Shown here: one piece after another, positions 37,180 to 47,883 of the stretch | Layout of the letters: each line of letters opens with the position of its first letter | Numbering within the stretch: the stretch's first letter is position 1 | Assembly (NCBI GenBank): GCA_025210345.1 | Contig: JAOARX010000037.1 | Location: 1-64,000 of the forward strand | Reading direction: 5' to 3' | DNA from: Pelagimonas sp. | GTDB lineage: Bacteria > Pseudomonadota > Alphaproteobacteria > Rhodobacterales > Rhodobacteraceae | Length of the DNA stretch: 64,000 bases | Translations under genes and position numbers: made by a program | The notes under the pieces: generated by a model | Databases searched by the model: none | What the model was told of the DNA's origin: nothing | What the model saw: only the letters and a program-made list of their open reading frames with translations

Positions 37180-38829
37180 ATGCTGCGCGCGCTTGAAATC
37201 AGGGATATGCTGATCATTGACCGGTTGGATCTTGGATTCCAGCCGGGTCTGAACGTGTTGACCGGCGAAACCGGCGCGGGGAAATCCATTTTGCTGGACA
37301 GCCTTGGGTTTGTGCTGGGCTGGCGCGGCCGGGCCGAGTTGGTCCGCGCTGGGGCCAAACAGGGCGAAGTCACAGCGGTGTTTGATCTGTCACCCGACCA
37401 TGCGGCCCATGCGGTGTTGGAAGACCTCGGGCTGCCGGGCGGGGATGAACTGATCTTGCGCCGCATCAACACCGTGGATGGCCGTAAGACCGGCTGGGCG
37501 AATGACCGCCGCGTGTCCGGAGAAGTGCTTCGGCGTCTCAGCGAGACCCTGATCGAATTGCACGGCCAACACGATGATCGCGGCCTGTTGAACCCCAAAG
37601 GGCACCGGGCGATTTTGGATGTTTATGGTCGGCTCGACAGTGCGCGGGCCCGCGTGCGCGCGGCTTGGTCTGACCAATCGGCGGCGCGCAAAGCCCTGTC
37701 CGAAGCGCAAGAGGCGCTGGATGCTGTGCGCGCGGAAGAGGATTTCCTGCGGCACGCGGTGGATGAGCTGGTCAAACTGTCACCCCAGGCGGGTGAAGAA
37801 AGCCAGCTGGATACGCGCCGCCGGATGATGCAATCGGCGGAAAAGATCCGCGATGACATTTCTCAGGCCTCCGCGGCCTTGGGATACGAAGGGGCCGAAG
37901 GTGCGATGTCATCTGCCATGCGCTGGCTGGAAGGGGTGGCTGGCAAGGCCGAAGGCCAGTTGGATGCGCCGCTTGAATCCCTGACCCGCGCCATGGCCGA
38001 ACTGGACGAAGCCGCGCAGGGCGTGGCGGATTGCCTGGAGCAACTGGCCTTTAACCCGGCCGAGCTTGAAGAGGCCGAAGAACGCCTGTTCGCCATTCGT
38101 GGTCTTGCGCGCAAGCATCAGGTGTTGCCCGATGATCTGGCGGCCTTGGCAGAGAAACTGACCGCGCGGCTTGAGGCGTTGGATGCCGGCGACGCGCGGA
38201 TTGCCGATCTTGAGGCGGCGGTGAAACAGGCTGAAGCGGGCTATGATGCGGCGGCTGCGGCTCTGACACAGGCGCGAACGGATGCGGCGGCGCGACTGGA
38301 TGCAGCGGTTGCCGGGGAATTGGCACCGCTGAAAATGGAACGCGCGGTGTTTGTCACGGAATTGGGCGAGGCGCCCGAAGGCCCGGATGGGCGCGATGCG
38401 GTGCAATTCGCGGTGGCCACCAACCCCGGCGCGCCCTCGGGTCCGCTGAACAAAATCGCATCGGGCGGTGAGCTGAGCCGCTTTCTTCTGGCGCTCAAAG
38501 TGTGCCTGTCGCAAGAGCGCGACGGCGGGCTGACCATGATTTTCGACGAAATCGACCGTGGCGTCGGTGGGAGCACGGCAGATGCGGTCGGGCGGCGTCT
38601 TAAGGCATTGGCCGAGGGGGGGCAGGTGCTTGTCGTCACCCATTCGCCGCAGGTTGCGGCGCTCGGGGCGCATCACTGGCGCGTGGCGAAACGTGTCCAA
38701 GAGGGCATGACCCTGTCCGAAGTTGTCCCCCTAAGCGCCGATGAACGCGAGGTCGAAGTCGCCCGGATGTTGGCCGGGGACACCATCACCCCCGAGGCCC
38801 GCGCGGCGGCGCGGGCGTTGCTGGGCTGA
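37180..38829 (+). CDS. recN: DNA repair protein RecN
   Basis: 549 residues from ATG 37180 (MLRALEIRDMLIIDRLDLGF, the family N-terminus; a GTG at 37153 is less likely). SMC-like: Walker A GETGAGKS (about 36-43), Q-loop ELHGQHDDRGLLNPK, coiled coils in the middle, ABC signature SGGELSRFLLALK and Walker B LTMIFDEIDRGVGG. RecN holds DNA ends or sisters during double-strand break repair. Confidence 0.95.
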   Translation: MLRALEIRDMLIIDRLDLGFQPGLNVLTGETGAGKSILLDSLGFVLGWRGRAELVRAGAKQGEVTAVFDLSPDHAAHAVLEDLGLPGGDELILRRINTVDGRKTGWANDRRVSGEVLRRLSETLIELHGQHDDRGLLNPKGHRAILDVYGRLDSARARVRAAWSDQSAARKALSEAQEALDAVRAEEDFLRHAVDELVKLSPQAGEESQLDTRRRMMQSAEKIRDDISQASAALGYEGAEGAMSSAMRWLEGVAGKAEGQLDAPLESLTRAMAELDEAAQGVADCLEQLAFNPAELEEAEERLFAIRGLARKHQVLPDDLAALAEKLTARLEALDAGDARIADLEAAVKQAEAGYDAAAAALTQARTDAAARLDAAVAGELAPLKMERAVFVTELGEAPEGPDGRDAVQFAVATNPGAPSGPLNKIASGGELSRFLLALKVCLSQERDGGLTMIFDEIDRGVGGSTADAVGRRLKALAEGGQVLVVTHSPQVAALGAHHWRVAKRVQEGMTLSEVVPLSADEREVEVARMLAGDTITPEARAAARALLG

Positions 38830-38830
38830 T

Positions 38831-38867
38831 CCCCACGCCCCCAACCCCTTCGGGTTTTTACGTGGGG
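38831..38867. terminator. Bidirectional terminator between recN and the ClC gene
   Basis: Outer arms CCCCACG (38831-38837)/CGTGGGG (38861-38867) enclose an inner AACCC-cttc-GGGTT stem with a TTTTT tail. It lies just after recN and 50 bp past the convergent ClC gene's stop. Confidence 0.7.
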
Positions 38868-38917
38868 CGGTGTGGTCCCAACGAAACGGATCAGATTGGC
38901 GCCCAGGGGCGGGACCG

Positions 38918-40594
38918 CTAGCTGTGTTCCTCTTCGGCGGTCGCGGCCAGGGCTTGGTTATAGGCTTTCAAAGCATCAAGGTGGAACAGCGCGCCTTGCA
39001 GCACCGGTGTTTGTTCGGGGCCCTCCAGCCGGACAATCGGCAAAAAGGCAACGCCGGATTTTTCGAACATGGGCAGGGCGGTTTCCAACGTGGCCTGAGA
39101 TTGCAGGTACAGCCCCTGTTCGATCATCTCAAGGCAGGTTTGCTGATCGGCGGCGCCGTCGTCATTGGGGCCGCGCATCACGCCCTGGACACGGAACATG
39201 GCCAAGAGATAGGCCTGCGGCCCATCCGCCAGATGCACGTTGCGGCGTTCCAACTGGGTCAGGAAGAACGAGCGATCCACCACCCGGCTGGCCAGAGCCG
39301 TGGACATCGAGATCGAGACCATCACCGCCAGCCCGGTTTGCCAGTCCCCGGTCAATTCGAACACGATCAACGTGGTTGATATAGGCGCGCCCAAAACCGC
39401 TGCCGCGACCGCCCCCATGCCCGCCAGCGCATAGAGCGTAAAGGCGCTGGACATTTCCGGGAACAGGCCAGTGGCGATATGGCCAAAGGTCAGCCCCGTC
39501 AACGCCCCCACCATAAGCGACGGGGAAAAAATGCCGCCCCCCATGCGCCCCCCCATGGTGATGGCAAGCGCGATCACTTTGAACACGGCAAAGACAAAGG
39601 CTTCGTGCAACAAAAGGTTGCCGGTCAGCGCCAGTGACGTGGTTTCATAGCCCACCCCGATGATATGCGGAAACTGGATGGCCAGACATCCCAGCAACAG
39701 CCCCGCCACCGCCGGGCGCAGCCAATGTGGCAGGTTCAGGCGACTTTGCAGCGCGGTTTCCAGATCATCGGCAAAAAAGACCGAGCGCATCATGACGATG
39801 GCGACCGCCCCGCTGACCAGGCCCAGCAGGAAGAAGGCAGGCAATTCCAGGTAAAACTCAACCGTGGTGGTGCCCGGCAGGACAAATTCGGTGACATCGC
39901 CGTAGACCAGCCGGTTGATCACTGTGCCCGCTGCGCTTGCGACGACGATGGGGGCAAAGGCGTGCAGCGCAAAGTGGCGCAGAATGACTTCCAATGCAAA
40001 GAGCGCCCCGGCAATGGGGGCGTTGAAACTTGCGGAAACGGCCGCCGCAACCGCACAGCCCAAAAGATCGCGTCCCGTGATCCCGTCCACACGCAATGTG
40101 TTGGCCACCCAGGTCGACGCCAGCGCCGCCATATGCACGACGGGCCCCTCGCGCCCGGTCGATCCGCCCGACGACAAGGTGATCCAACTGCACAGAACCG
40201 ATGCAATTCCGGCACGCCGTTCCACCCGCCCGTCGTTCAGCGCCGCGCCTTCGATCACATCCGCGACTGAACGCACCCGCCCGTCCGGAGTGGCATGATG
40301 CAAAATGATCCCGACCGCGATTCCCCCCATCACGGGAATCAGCAGCACCCAGACCCAGGGCAGATGCTCGGCATGAGAGTGCAAGAGGTTGATCTGATCC
40401 GTGCGATACAAAAAGGCCTGCAAGGCCTCGATCGCGGCGCGAAATCCGATGGCCCCCAGACCCGAGACAATTCCAAGACCCAGGGCAATGAACCAGAATT
40501 GCACCTGCCCGGGCCCCTTGTGCCGGACCAGATCCCATCCTTCGCCAAAGGACGCAACTGCGCTTTGTATCTGTTTGCGAACCAGACTGATCAC
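38918..40594 (-). CDS. ClC-family chloride channel/antiporter with CBS domains
   Basis: 558 residues. The membrane part has the ClC selectivity sequences SSGGSTGREGP (gating Glu about 149) and GGGIFSPSLMVGALTG; the family's GSGIP is replaced by SSGGS. About 130 C-terminal cytosolic residues form a CBS pair (ALPMFEKSGVAFLPIVRL visible), which usually senses adenine nucleotides. It moves Cl-, often in exchange for protons. The ATG at 40594 is preceded by AGGAGAGG on the minus strand. Confidence 0.9.
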   Translation of the reverse strand: MISLVRKQIQSAVASFGEGWDLVRHKGPGQVQFWFIALGLGIVSGLGAIGFRAAIEALQAFLYRTDQINLLHSHAEHLPWVWVLLIPVMGGIAVGIILHHATPDGRVRSVADVIEGAALNDGRVERRAGIASVLCSWITLSSGGSTGREGPVVHMAALASTWVANTLRVDGITGRDLLGCAVAAAVSASFNAPIAGALFALEVILRHFALHAFAPIVVASAAGTVINRLVYGDVTEFVLPGTTTVEFYLELPAFFLLGLVSGAVAIVMMRSVFFADDLETALQSRLNLPHWLRPAVAGLLLGCLAIQFPHIIGVGYETTSLALTGNLLLHEAFVFAVFKVIALAITMGGRMGGGIFSPSLMVGALTGLTFGHIATGLFPEMSSAFTLYALAGMGAVAAAVLGAPISTTLIVFELTGDWQTGLAVMVSISMSTALASRVVDRSFFLTQLERRNVHLADGPQAYLLAMFRVQGVMRGPNDDGAADQQTCLEMIEQGLYLQSQATLETALPMFEKSGVAFLPIVRLEGPEQTPVLQGALFHLDALKAYNQALAATAEEEHS

Positions 40595-40671
40595 AGACCT
40601 CTCCTACCCAATGGGTTTTCCCTCTTTCCATGCAACGCTAGGATGAATGATATGTTAACGGAGAACACAGC

Positions 40672-42045
40672 ATGGCGACAGATCAGGCGCTCGCAGCGTT
40701 GCAACAAGTCCTAGGGGAACGGTTGACCTGTTCCAAGTCGGAACGTGCGCTGCACGGTAAGTCCGAGTCGCATTTTCCAATGGTGTTGCCCGATGCGGTC
40801 GCATATCCGGTGTCCAGTGCCGAAGTGCAGCAGATCGCTGAAATTTGCGCCAAACATGAAACGCCGATGGTGGGCTGGGGCGCCGGGACATCGCTTGAGG
40901 GGCATGGTCTTGCAGTGCACGGTGGGGTTGTGGTTGATTTCAGTAAAATGAATCGCATCCTTGAGATCCGTGCGGCGGATATGGATGTGACGGTGCAGCC
41001 CGGCGTCACCCGTGAGGCCCTGAACGAAGAGCTGCGCGCCACGGGCCTGTTCTTTCCGATTGATCCGGGCGCCAATGCCTCGCTGGGGGGCATGGCCATG
41101 ACCCGGGCGTCTGGCACAACGACGGTCCGCCATGGGACCATGCGCGAAAATGTTCTGGGGCTTAAGGCGGTCCTGGCCGATGGCCGCCTGATCCACACCG
41201 GATCGCGGGCGCGCAAATCCGCGGCCGGCTATGATCTGACATCGCTGTTTGTGGGCTCTGAGGGCACGCTTGGTCTGGTGACAGAGCTGACATTGAAACT
41301 TCAGGGAATCCCCGAGGCGACCAGCGCGGGAATTTGTTCCTTTGACCGCATGAGCGACGCGGTGAACACGGTGATGGAGACCATCCAGATGGGCATTCCC
41401 ATGGGGCGGATCGAATTCACCTGTGCTGACACCGCCCGCGCGTTCACCGAGTATTCGGGGCTGGAGATGGCGCAGGCGCCCCATTTGTTGGTCGAGTTCA
41501 ACGGATCCCCAGAAAGCGTCGCACAAGATGCGGAACGCTTTGCGGAAATCGTCGCGGATCATGGCGGATCGCCCTTCCGCTGGTCCGCGAAAGAAGAAGA
41601 ACGCCGCGCCCTTTGGGCCATGCGCCACAACGGGTATTACGCGATCCTGGCGTCGCGGCCGGGTGCGCGCGCAATCGTGACCGACATTTGCGTTCCGATC
41701 TCACGCTTGGCTCAGGCGGTTGAGGAAACCCAATATGACATCGCCGCGTCGTCGATCACGGGGCCAATTCTGGGACATGTGGGGGATGGCAATTTCCACA
41801 CGATTCTTCTCGTGGATCCTGATCAGCCCGCCGAGATGGAAGAGGCCAAGCGCCTGTCGGATCTTATGGCCCACCGCGCTTTGCGGCTTGGGGGCACCTG
41901 TACCGGTGAGCATGGGGTCGGCATGGGCAAGCTGGGATTTATGGCTGCGGAACACGGCGCCGGTTGGGATATCATGGGGGATATCAAAAAAGCCCTTGAT
42001 CCCAAGGGGTTGATGAACCCCGGCAAACTTGTTCCCCAAGAATAA
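40672..42045 (+). CDS. FAD-linked D-lactate dehydrogenase/GlcD-like oxidase
   Basis: 457 residues. An N-terminal PCMH-type FAD domain (PMVGWGAGTSLEGHGLAVHG, PGANASLGGMAMTRASGT, SEGTLGLVTELTLKL) is joined to a FAD-oxidase C-terminal domain with GHVGDGNFH and GGTCTGEHGVGMGK. This is the DLD1/GlcD pattern: oxidation of a D-2-hydroxy acid with transfer of electrons to the respiratory chain. Without glcE/glcF neighbours, D-lactate is the best substrate guess. ATG 40672 follows ACGGAGAAC. Confidence 0.87.
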   Translation: MATDQALAALQQVLGERLTCSKSERALHGKSESHFPMVLPDAVAYPVSSAEVQQIAEICAKHETPMVGWGAGTSLEGHGLAVHGGVVVDFSKMNRILEIRAADMDVTVQPGVTREALNEELRATGLFFPIDPGANASLGGMAMTRASGTTTVRHGTMRENVLGLKAVLADGRLIHTGSRARKSAAGYDLTSLFVGSEGTLGLVTELTLKLQGIPEATSAGICSFDRMSDAVNTVMETIQMGIPMGRIEFTCADTARAFTEYSGLEMAQAPHLLVEFNGSPESVAQDAERFAEIVADHGGSPFRWSAKEEERRALWAMRHNGYYAILASRPGARAIVTDICVPISRLAQAVEETQYDIAASSITGPILGHVGDGNFHTILLVDPDQPAEMEEAKRLSDLMAHRALRLGGTCTGEHGVGMGKLGFMAAEHGAGWDIMGDIKKALDPKGLMNPGKLVPQE

Positions 42046-42185
42046 CAGGCGCCCCGACTGCGGATGGTGAAAAACACCCCTCGGGGGCTTTTCCACCCTG
42101 TGTCTGTCTGCAAATATCGCGCAGAGCACACGGCGCGCGCGCGCCCCGCGCTGCTGTTGTTGATCCATGCGAAAAGGGCCCGGAC

Positions 42186-43955
42186 ATGTTCCAAACTTTT
42201 ACTGAAACAGCGACACCGGAACATGGTCCCGCACGTCTTGAACAGCTGCGTACTCAGCTGCATGCCCATGATTTGGCTGGGTTTTTGGTCCCACGCTCTG
42301 ATGCGCACCAAGGCGAATATGTTGCCCCCCACGATGAACGCCTTGCCTGGCTGACGGGCTTTACCGGTTCGGCGGGGTGGTGCGTTGTCTTGCAGGCCCA
42401 GGCCGGGGTCTTTGTGGACAGCCGCTACCGGGTGCAGGTCAAAGCACAGGTGGCCAACTGCTATACCCCGGTGAACTGGCCCGAGGTGTCTTTGGCGGAT
42501 TGGATCAACGACGCGGGGGTTTCGGGCCGCATCGGGTTTGACCCCTGGCTGCTGAGCGTGGCGCAAAAACGCCGGTTGGATCAGGATCTGGCCAGCGCGA
42601 CCTTGGCCCCCTGCGCCAATCTGGTCGATGTGATCTGGTCCGACCAACCCGCCCCCCCCATGGGCAAGGTGATAGCCCATCCCCCTGATCTGGCCGGCGA
42701 AGCGCATGACGACAAGATCACCCGGCTGTCAAAGGCGCTGGCGGCAGATGCCGCGCTTGTGACCTTGCCGGATTCCATTGCCTGGCTGTTGAATATCCGG
42801 GGCACGGATATCGCCCGCAACCCCGTGCCCCATGGCTTTGCGATCTTGCACAAAGAGGGGCGGGTTTCGCTGTATATGGTGCAAGAGAAACTGGATCGTC
42901 TGGGCGCGCATCTGGGACCGCGCGTCACATGCGTGCCGCCTGATCGGCTGGTTGAGGATGTCGCGGCGTTGACGGGCTCGGTTCAGATTGACCCGGAAAC
43001 CTGCCCGGTGGCCTTGTTTGAGGCCATCGCGGTGGATGTGGTCGAGGCGGCAGATCCCTGCCTGTTGCCCAAGGCGATCAAGAACACGGCCGAGCTGGAT
43101 GGCGCGCGCGCGGCGCATCTGCGCGATGGTGCGGCGATGGTGCGGTTTCTGGCCTGGTTGGATGCGCAGCCCCCGGGCAGCCTGACGGAAATCGAGGTTG
43201 TCAAACACCTCGAAGAGATGCGCCGCGCGACCAACCTGTTGCGCGACATTTCCTTTGAAACCATTTCCGGCGCGGGCCCCAATGGGGCGATTGTGCACTA
43301 TCGGGTGACGGAATCCACCAACCGCCGGGTCGAGGCTGGTCAGTTGCTCTTGGTGGATTCGGGCGGGCAATATCAGGATGGTACCACCGATGTGACCCGC
43401 ACCATTGCCATAGGCGCGGTGGGCGCCGAGGAAAAGCGCGCCTTTACGCTGGTGTTGAAGGGGATGATCGCCCTGTCGATGATCCGCTTTCCCAAGGGGC
43501 TGGCCGGGCGCGATCTGGATCCCTTTGCCCGAGCGGCGCTTTGGTCCGCGGGGATGGATTATGGCCACGGCACGGGGCATGGGGTTGGCGCCTATCTGTC
43601 GGTGCACGAAGGCCCCCAGCGGATCGCGCGCACGGGAACGGTGCCCCTGGAACCCGGGATGATCGTGTCGAATGAGCCGGGGTTCTACAAAGAAGGGGCG
43701 TTTGGCATCCGCATTGAAAACCTGATCGCCGTTGAAGCCGCACCGGTGCTGCCGGGACAGAGCGTTGAGGACATGCTGAGTTTCGAGACCCTGACCTGGG
43801 TTCCGATTGACCGGCGCCTTGTAATCGCGGAGATGCTGAGCGTGGCGGAGCGTGATTGGCTCAATGGCTATCATGCGGGCGTTTTGAAAAAACTTGCCCC
43901 CTTGGTCGACAGTGACGCAGGCAAGTGGTTAGAACTGGCTTGCGCGCCGCTTTGA
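42186..43955 (+). CDS. Aminopeptidase P family metallopeptidase (M24B)
   Basis: 589 residues. Two creatinase-like N-terminal domains (AYVAPHD-like ANQGEYVAPHDERLAWLTGF; metal-free) precede the pita-bread catalytic domain with the metal ligands: DSGGQYQDGTTDVTRT (two Asp), GHGTGHGVGAYLSVHEGP (His), NEPGFYKEG (Glu) and a final Glu in GIRIENL. It removes N-terminal residues from X-Pro peptides. The three-domain, about 600-residue form is the long aminopeptidase P of eukaryotes and alphaproteobacteria. Confidence 0.9.
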   Translation: MFQTFTETATPEHGPARLEQLRTQLHAHDLAGFLVPRSDAHQGEYVAPHDERLAWLTGFTGSAGWCVVLQAQAGVFVDSRYRVQVKAQVANCYTPVNWPEVSLADWINDAGVSGRIGFDPWLLSVAQKRRLDQDLASATLAPCANLVDVIWSDQPAPPMGKVIAHPPDLAGEAHDDKITRLSKALAADAALVTLPDSIAWLLNIRGTDIARNPVPHGFAILHKEGRVSLYMVQEKLDRLGAHLGPRVTCVPPDRLVEDVAALTGSVQIDPETCPVALFEAIAVDVVEAADPCLLPKAIKNTAELDGARAAHLRDGAAMVRFLAWLDAQPPGSLTEIEVVKHLEEMRRATNLLRDISFETISGAGPNGAIVHYRVTESTNRRVEAGQLLLVDSGGQYQDGTTDVTRTIAIGAVGAEEKRAFTLVLKGMIALSMIRFPKGLAGRDLDPFARAALWSAGMDYGHGTGHGVGAYLSVHEGPQRIARTGTVPLEPGMIVSNEPGFYKEGAFGIRIENLIAVEAAPVLPGQSVEDMLSFETLTWVPIDRRLVIAEMLSVAERDWLNGYHAGVLKKLAPLVDSDAGKWLELACAPL

Positions 43956-44013
43956 CACGTAACTGTTACAGCGACGTGGTTCACGGGCAAGATGAAGACG
44001 AGGAGAGATCACC

Positions 44014-44358
44014 ATGACCAGACATATCACCATTACACCTGCGGGGGGCACTTGGGTTTTGCGTGCGGGTGGCGCCGTCTTGGGTGAATCCCAAAATGCG
44101 CTGGAACTGGTGGAAGGGGATTTGTCCCCGGTGATCTATTTCCCGCGTGAAGATCTGGGCATGGCCTTTTTTGATCGGACCGATCACAGTACGCATTGCC
44201 CGCACAAAGGCGATGCGTCGTATTTTTCGATTATGTCCAAGTCCAAGACCTATGAGAACGCGGTCTGGAGCTATGAAAACCCGATCGAGGCGGTGGCCCA
44301 GATCAAGGGCTATCTGGCGTTCGCGGTTCAGGATGGCGTGGCCGTCGAACAGGTGTGA
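44014..44358 (+). CDS. DUF427 domain protein
   Basis: 114 residues, a single DUF427 domain recognised by VIYFPREDLGMAFFDRTDHS, THCPHKGDASYFS and WSYENPIEAVAQIKGYLAFA. The function of the family is unknown. It has its own GAGGAGAG ribosome site 8 bases upstream and is separated from neighbours, followed by a dispersed repeat. Confidence 0.88.
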   Translation: MTRHITITPAGGTWVLRAGGAVLGESQNALELVEGDLSPVIYFPREDLGMAFFDRTDHSTHCPHKGDASYFSIMSKSKTYENAVWSYENPIEAVAQIKGYLAFAVQDGVAVEQV

Positions 44359-44375
44359 TCGTCCTTCGCCGAGGA

Positions 44376-44423
44376 GGGGGCGCTGCCCCCGTCGTCGCGG
44401 GCGACGACTCCCCCGGGATATTT
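44376..44423 (+). repeat. CCCCGGGATATTT intergenic element, copy 2
   Basis: GGGGGCGCTGCCCCC (44376-44390), then a GTCGTCGC/GCGACGAC hairpin, then CCCCCGGGATATTT (44410-44423). It lies between DUF427 and the convergent cobT and may terminate both. Confidence 0.82.
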
Positions 44424-44479
44424 GTGAAAAGGTGAAACAGGGGCGCGGTGATCGGGATCGGTCGGGCGCCCTGTTTTGG

Positions 44480-46357
44480 TCAAGACGCGCGTTTGATGCC
44501 CATGACACGGGCGCGGGCGCGCGGGTCGCTGTCGAACAGGGCCGCCAGCTGTTCGGTCATAGCGCCAGCCAGTTGATCGACATCGGTGATGGTCACGGCG
44601 CGGTCGTAGTAGCGGGTGACGTCATGGCCGATACCGATGGCCAGAAGCTCGACCTGTTTGCGTTTTTCGACCATGGCGATCACGTCGCGCAGGTGTTTTT
44701 CCAGATAGTTGGCCGGGTTGACCGACAAGGTGGAATCGTCCACCGGCGCGCCATCCGAGATGACCATCAGGATTTTGCGGGCCTCGGGGCGTGCAACCAT
44801 GCGGCGGTGGGCCCATTCCAGTGCCTCGCCGTCGATGTTTTCCTTGAGCAGCCCCTCTTTCATCATCAGGCCAAGATTGTCGCGCGTGCGGCGCCAGGGG
44901 GCGTCGGCGCCCTTGTAGATGATGTGGCGCAGGTCATTGAGGCGGCCGGGTTGCTGTTCGCGCCCGGCGTTCAGCCATGTCTCGCGCGAATTGCCGCCTT
45001 TCCAGAGTTTGGTGGTAAAGCCGAGGATCTCGACCTTGACGTTGCAGCGTTCCAGCGTGCGCGCCAGAACATCGGCGCAGATCGCGGCAATGGAAATCGG
45101 GCGGCCGCGCATGGAGCCGGAGTTGTCCAGCAAAAGCGTCACCACCGTGTCGCGGAATTCGGTGTCTTTTTCCACCTTGAACGACAGGGGGGTGGTGGGG
45201 TTGGCCACCACGCGCGCCAGGCGACCTGCGTCAAGGATGCCCTCTTCGCGGTCAAATTCCCATGAGCGGTTTTGCTGGGCCTGCAGGCGGCGCTGCAGCT
45301 TGTTCGCCAGCCGGGACACCGCGCCTTTGAGCGGCTCAAGCTGTTGGTCCAGATAGGCGCGCAGGCGTTCGAGTTCCTGGGGTTCGGCCAATTCCTCGGC
45401 CAGGACCTCTTCGTCGAAATCCTGAATATAGACCGCATAGTCCGGGTCGGCCTCTGAGATCGGCTGAGGGGCCGGGGGCTCAAGCGGGGCCTCGCCGTCG
45501 GGCATTTCGGTTTCGTCGCCCTGCTCCTGATCCGCCAGGTCATCCAGCGAGACCTGCGCCTGTGTCGGATCCTGGGTCTGTTCCTGAGTTTGCTCGGGGT
45601 CGGCCTCGGCCTCTTCGCCATCATCCTCATTGCCCGAGGAATCGGGCTGTTCTTCGTCCTGTTCGCCGTCTTCCTGGCCGTCGTCTTCGGCCTCTTCGTC
45701 TTCGCCATCCGGGTCTTCGCCCAATTGGTCGCCATAGCCCAGGTCGGTGATCACCTGACGGGCCAGTTTGGCAAAGGCGGATTGATCCGCCAGCACATCG
45801 TCAAGGTTTTCCAGCGTGTCTGACGCCTTTTGCTCCATAAAGCCGCGCCAAAGTTCCATGACATTGTCTGCCCCTTCGGGCAGGTCACGGCCGGTGGCCA
45901 GATGGCGGATCAGATAGCCCGCTGCGACGGGCAGGGGGGCCTCGGAGGCCTGGGTGATCGAGGCAAAGCCCTGACGGCTGGCTTCATAACCGATCTTGGC
46001 GTCGATATTGCCGGCGGTGCCGGGCATGTCACGCGCGCCCATGGCCTCGCAGCGGGCGGTTTCCATGGCTTCGTACAGCTCACGCGCCATATCGCCGGGG
46101 GGGGCGTATTTCGCGTGGGTGGCGTTGTCGTGATAGCGGCGGTGCAGAGCCAGCGCGTCGGCGGTGCCCCGGGCCAGCAACACCTCTTCGCGGGTCATGC
46201 GGCGGCTGACCTGCGGCAGGCGCATATTGTCGCCCGATACACCCGCCGGATCGACCGAATAGCTGACCGAAAGATCAAAGTCATCGGCCATGGCTTTGGT
46301 CGCCTCGGCCAGGGCTTTCTTAAAGGGATCGGCTGGGTTGTCGTTGGGTTTGGTCAT
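44480..46357 (-). CDS. cobT: Cobaltochelatase subunit CobT
   Basis: 625 residues from ATG 46357. An N-terminal domain is followed by a very acidic linker (about 215-300, runs of E/D/Q such as [18 protein letters not shown]) and a C-terminal von Willebrand A domain with the MIDAS motif [11 protein letters not shown] and [12 protein letters not shown]. With CobS it forms the AAA+ chaperone that drives CobN to insert Co2+ in aerobic cobalamin synthesis. The gene order cobS-cobT is standard, but here an unrelated gene intervenes. Confidence 0.93.
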   Translation of the reverse strand: MTKPNDNPADPFKKALAEATKAMADDFDLSVSYSVDPAGVSGDNMRLPQVSRRMTREEVLLARGTADALALHRRYHDNATHAKYAPPGDMARELYEAMETARCEAMGARDMPGTAGNIDAKIGYEASRQGFASITQASEAPLPVAAGYLIRHLATGRDLPEGADNVMELWRGFMEQKASDTLENLDDVLADQSAFAKLARQVITDLGYGDQLGEDPDGEDEEAEDDGQEDGEQDEEQPDSSGNEDDGEEAEADPEQTQEQTQDPTQAQVSLDDLADQEQGDETEMPDGEAPLEPPAPQPISEADPDYAVYIQDFDEEVLAEELAEPQELERLRAYLDQQLEPLKGAVSRLANKLQRRLQAQQNRSWEFDREEGILDAGRLARVVANPTTPLSFKVEKDTEFRDTVVTLLLDNSGSMRGRPISIAAICADVLARTLERCNVKVEILGFTTKLWKGGNSRETWLNAGREQQPGRLNDLRHIIYKGADAPWRRTRDNLGLMMKEGLLKENIDGEALEWAHRRMVARPEARKILMVISDGAPVDDSTLSVNPANYLEKHLRDVIAMVEKRKQVELLAIGIGHDVTRYYDRAVTITDVDQLAGAMTEQLAALFDSDPRARARVMGIKRAS

Positions 46358-46365
46358 TCGCAACC

Positions 46366-46797
46366 TTAAAGGTTTGATTTACAATAAGCCATATCACGAT
46401 CCACTAGGTCGCCTGAAGGAATGGGGTTCCCAGCGCGGACATAGTTTGTCTGAAGAGCGTATCGGTATGCTTCTTCCATGCGTTTGGTTAGCTTCTCCAC
46501 TCTGTCTGGATATCGGTTGTTTGGAGTCAGCAAGGAGAAAGCAAAACGAACTTTTTCTTTATGTTTCTCTCCCATGTCTTCTAGTTGGTTCCGCTCGTCT
46601 TCTGTCAACAGAACTGGTGCGCCGGGTGGATCCAATATGGCCTGGTACAAGGTCCAGCACCGAACATCGAAGTAGCTCAAATGAACAGATGTGCGTTCGA
46701 TCTCATCTAGGGGAGTAAGCGTATGATATTCATCTGCAAGTGAGTGCTGACCAATCACAATGCATGCAAAAGTAATGATCAGGCGACTAGTTTGCAT
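46366..46797 (-). CDS. Orphan small secreted protein between cobS and cobT
   Basis: 143 residues with a likely signal peptide ([20 protein letters not shown], cleavage probably at LAD-EY), followed by a polar, helical domain with cysteines near the middle and the C-terminus (VRCWTLY, AYCKSNL). I do not recognise a family. It starts 3 bp after cobS and ends 8 bp before cobT, so it would be cotranscribed with them, yet its base composition is visibly more AT-rich than both. Likely a periplasmic protein acquired by transfer. Confidence 0.6.
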   Translation of the reverse strand: MQTSRLIITFACIVIGQHSLADEYHTLTPLDEIERTSVHLSYFDVRCWTLYQAILDPPGAPVLLTEDERNQLEDMGEKHKEKVRFAFSLLTPNNRYPDRVEKLTKRMEEAYRYALQTNYVRAGNPIPSGDLVDRDMAYCKSNL

Positions 46798-46800
46798 ATC

Positions 46801-47787
46801 TCACCCCAAGCTCACGCTTGCTGCGCTTTCGGGCAGTTCTTCGTCAAAGCAGCGCTGATAGAACTCGGCGACGGTCTGGCGTTCCAATTCGTCACATTTG
46901 TTCAGGAACGACAGGCGGAAGGCATAGCCCACATTGCGGAAGATCTCAGCATTCTGAGCCCAGTTGATCACGGTGCGCGGCGACATGACGGTCGACAGTT
47001 CGCCCTGCATGAACGCTTTGCGGGTGAAATCGGCGACGGTGACCATCTGCTTGATGGTCTGGCGGCCTTTTTCATTGTTGTAATGCGGCGCTTTGGACAG
47101 AACGATCTGGGTCTCGGCGTCGATGGACAGATAGTTCAGCGTCGCGACCAGTGACCAGCGGTCCATCTGGGCCTGGTTGATCTGCTGCGTGCCGTGATAC
47201 AGGCCGGTGGTGTCGCCCAGGCCCACGGTGTTCGCGGTGGCGAACAGGCGGAAGTAGGGGTTGGGCGACAGAACCTGGTTCTGATCCATCAAGGTCAGCT
47301 TGCCGTCATGTTCCAGAACGCGCTGGATCACGAACATCACGTCGGCGCGGCCCGCGTCATATTCGTCAAACACGATCGCAACCGGGTTACGCAGCGCCCA
47401 GGGCAGGATGCCCTCTTGGAATTCGGTGATCTGCTTGCCGTCTTTCAGCTTGATCGCGTCTTTGCCGATCAGGTCGATCCGGCTGATGTGTGAGTCCAGA
47501 TTGACACGAACTGCAGGCCAGTTCAGGCGCGCGGCCACCTGTTCGATGTGCGTGGACTTACCCGTGCCGTGATAGCCCTGAATCATCACGCGGCGGTTGT
47601 TGCGGAACCCCGCCAGAATCGCCAGCGTCGTGTCCGGGTCGAACTTGTAGGTTGGGGCGATCTCAGGCACGCGGTCGGTGCGTTCGGCAAAGCCGTGCAC
47701 AACCATATCGCTTTCAATCCCAAATACATCGCGCACCGAGATTTCTTCGGTCGGTTTCGCGTTGATATCGTTCATGCCGTCAGCCAT
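46801..47787 (-). CDS. cobS: Cobaltochelatase subunit CobS
   Basis: 328 residues, MoxR-type AAA+ ATPase: Walker [14 protein letters not shown], Walker [17 protein letters not shown], sensor 1 [16 protein letters not shown]. The start [24 protein letters not shown] is typical. It powers cobalt insertion together with CobT. It is divergent from the ECF sigma gene, with 96 bp between their starts and no cobalamin riboswitch in that space. Confidence 0.95.
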   Translation of the reverse strand: MADGMNDINAKPTEEISVRDVFGIESDMVVHGFAERTDRVPEIAPTYKFDPDTTLAILAGFRNNRRVMIQGYHGTGKSTHIEQVAARLNWPAVRVNLDSHISRIDLIGKDAIKLKDGKQITEFQEGILPWALRNPVAIVFDEYDAGRADVMFVIQRVLEHDGKLTLMDQNQVLSPNPYFRLFATANTVGLGDTTGLYHGTQQINQAQMDRWSLVATLNYLSIDAETQIVLSKAPHYNNEKGRQTIKQMVTVADFTRKAFMQGELSTVMSPRTVINWAQNAEIFRNVGYAFRLSFLNKCDELERQTVAEFYQRCFDEELPESAASVSLG

Positions 47788-47883
47788 GGTGGTCGTGTCC
47801 TCTTGCCCGAGACCTAATGTGTTGCGGTTGTTCGTGCATCAATTTGCAGCAAGGGGCAAGGGGAAGCGAGGCCAAAGGCGACA

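Noticed and set aside
47788-47883. Cobalamin riboswitch before cobS
   Set aside because: The gap is only 96 bp, with no B12-box-like sequence on the minus strand.
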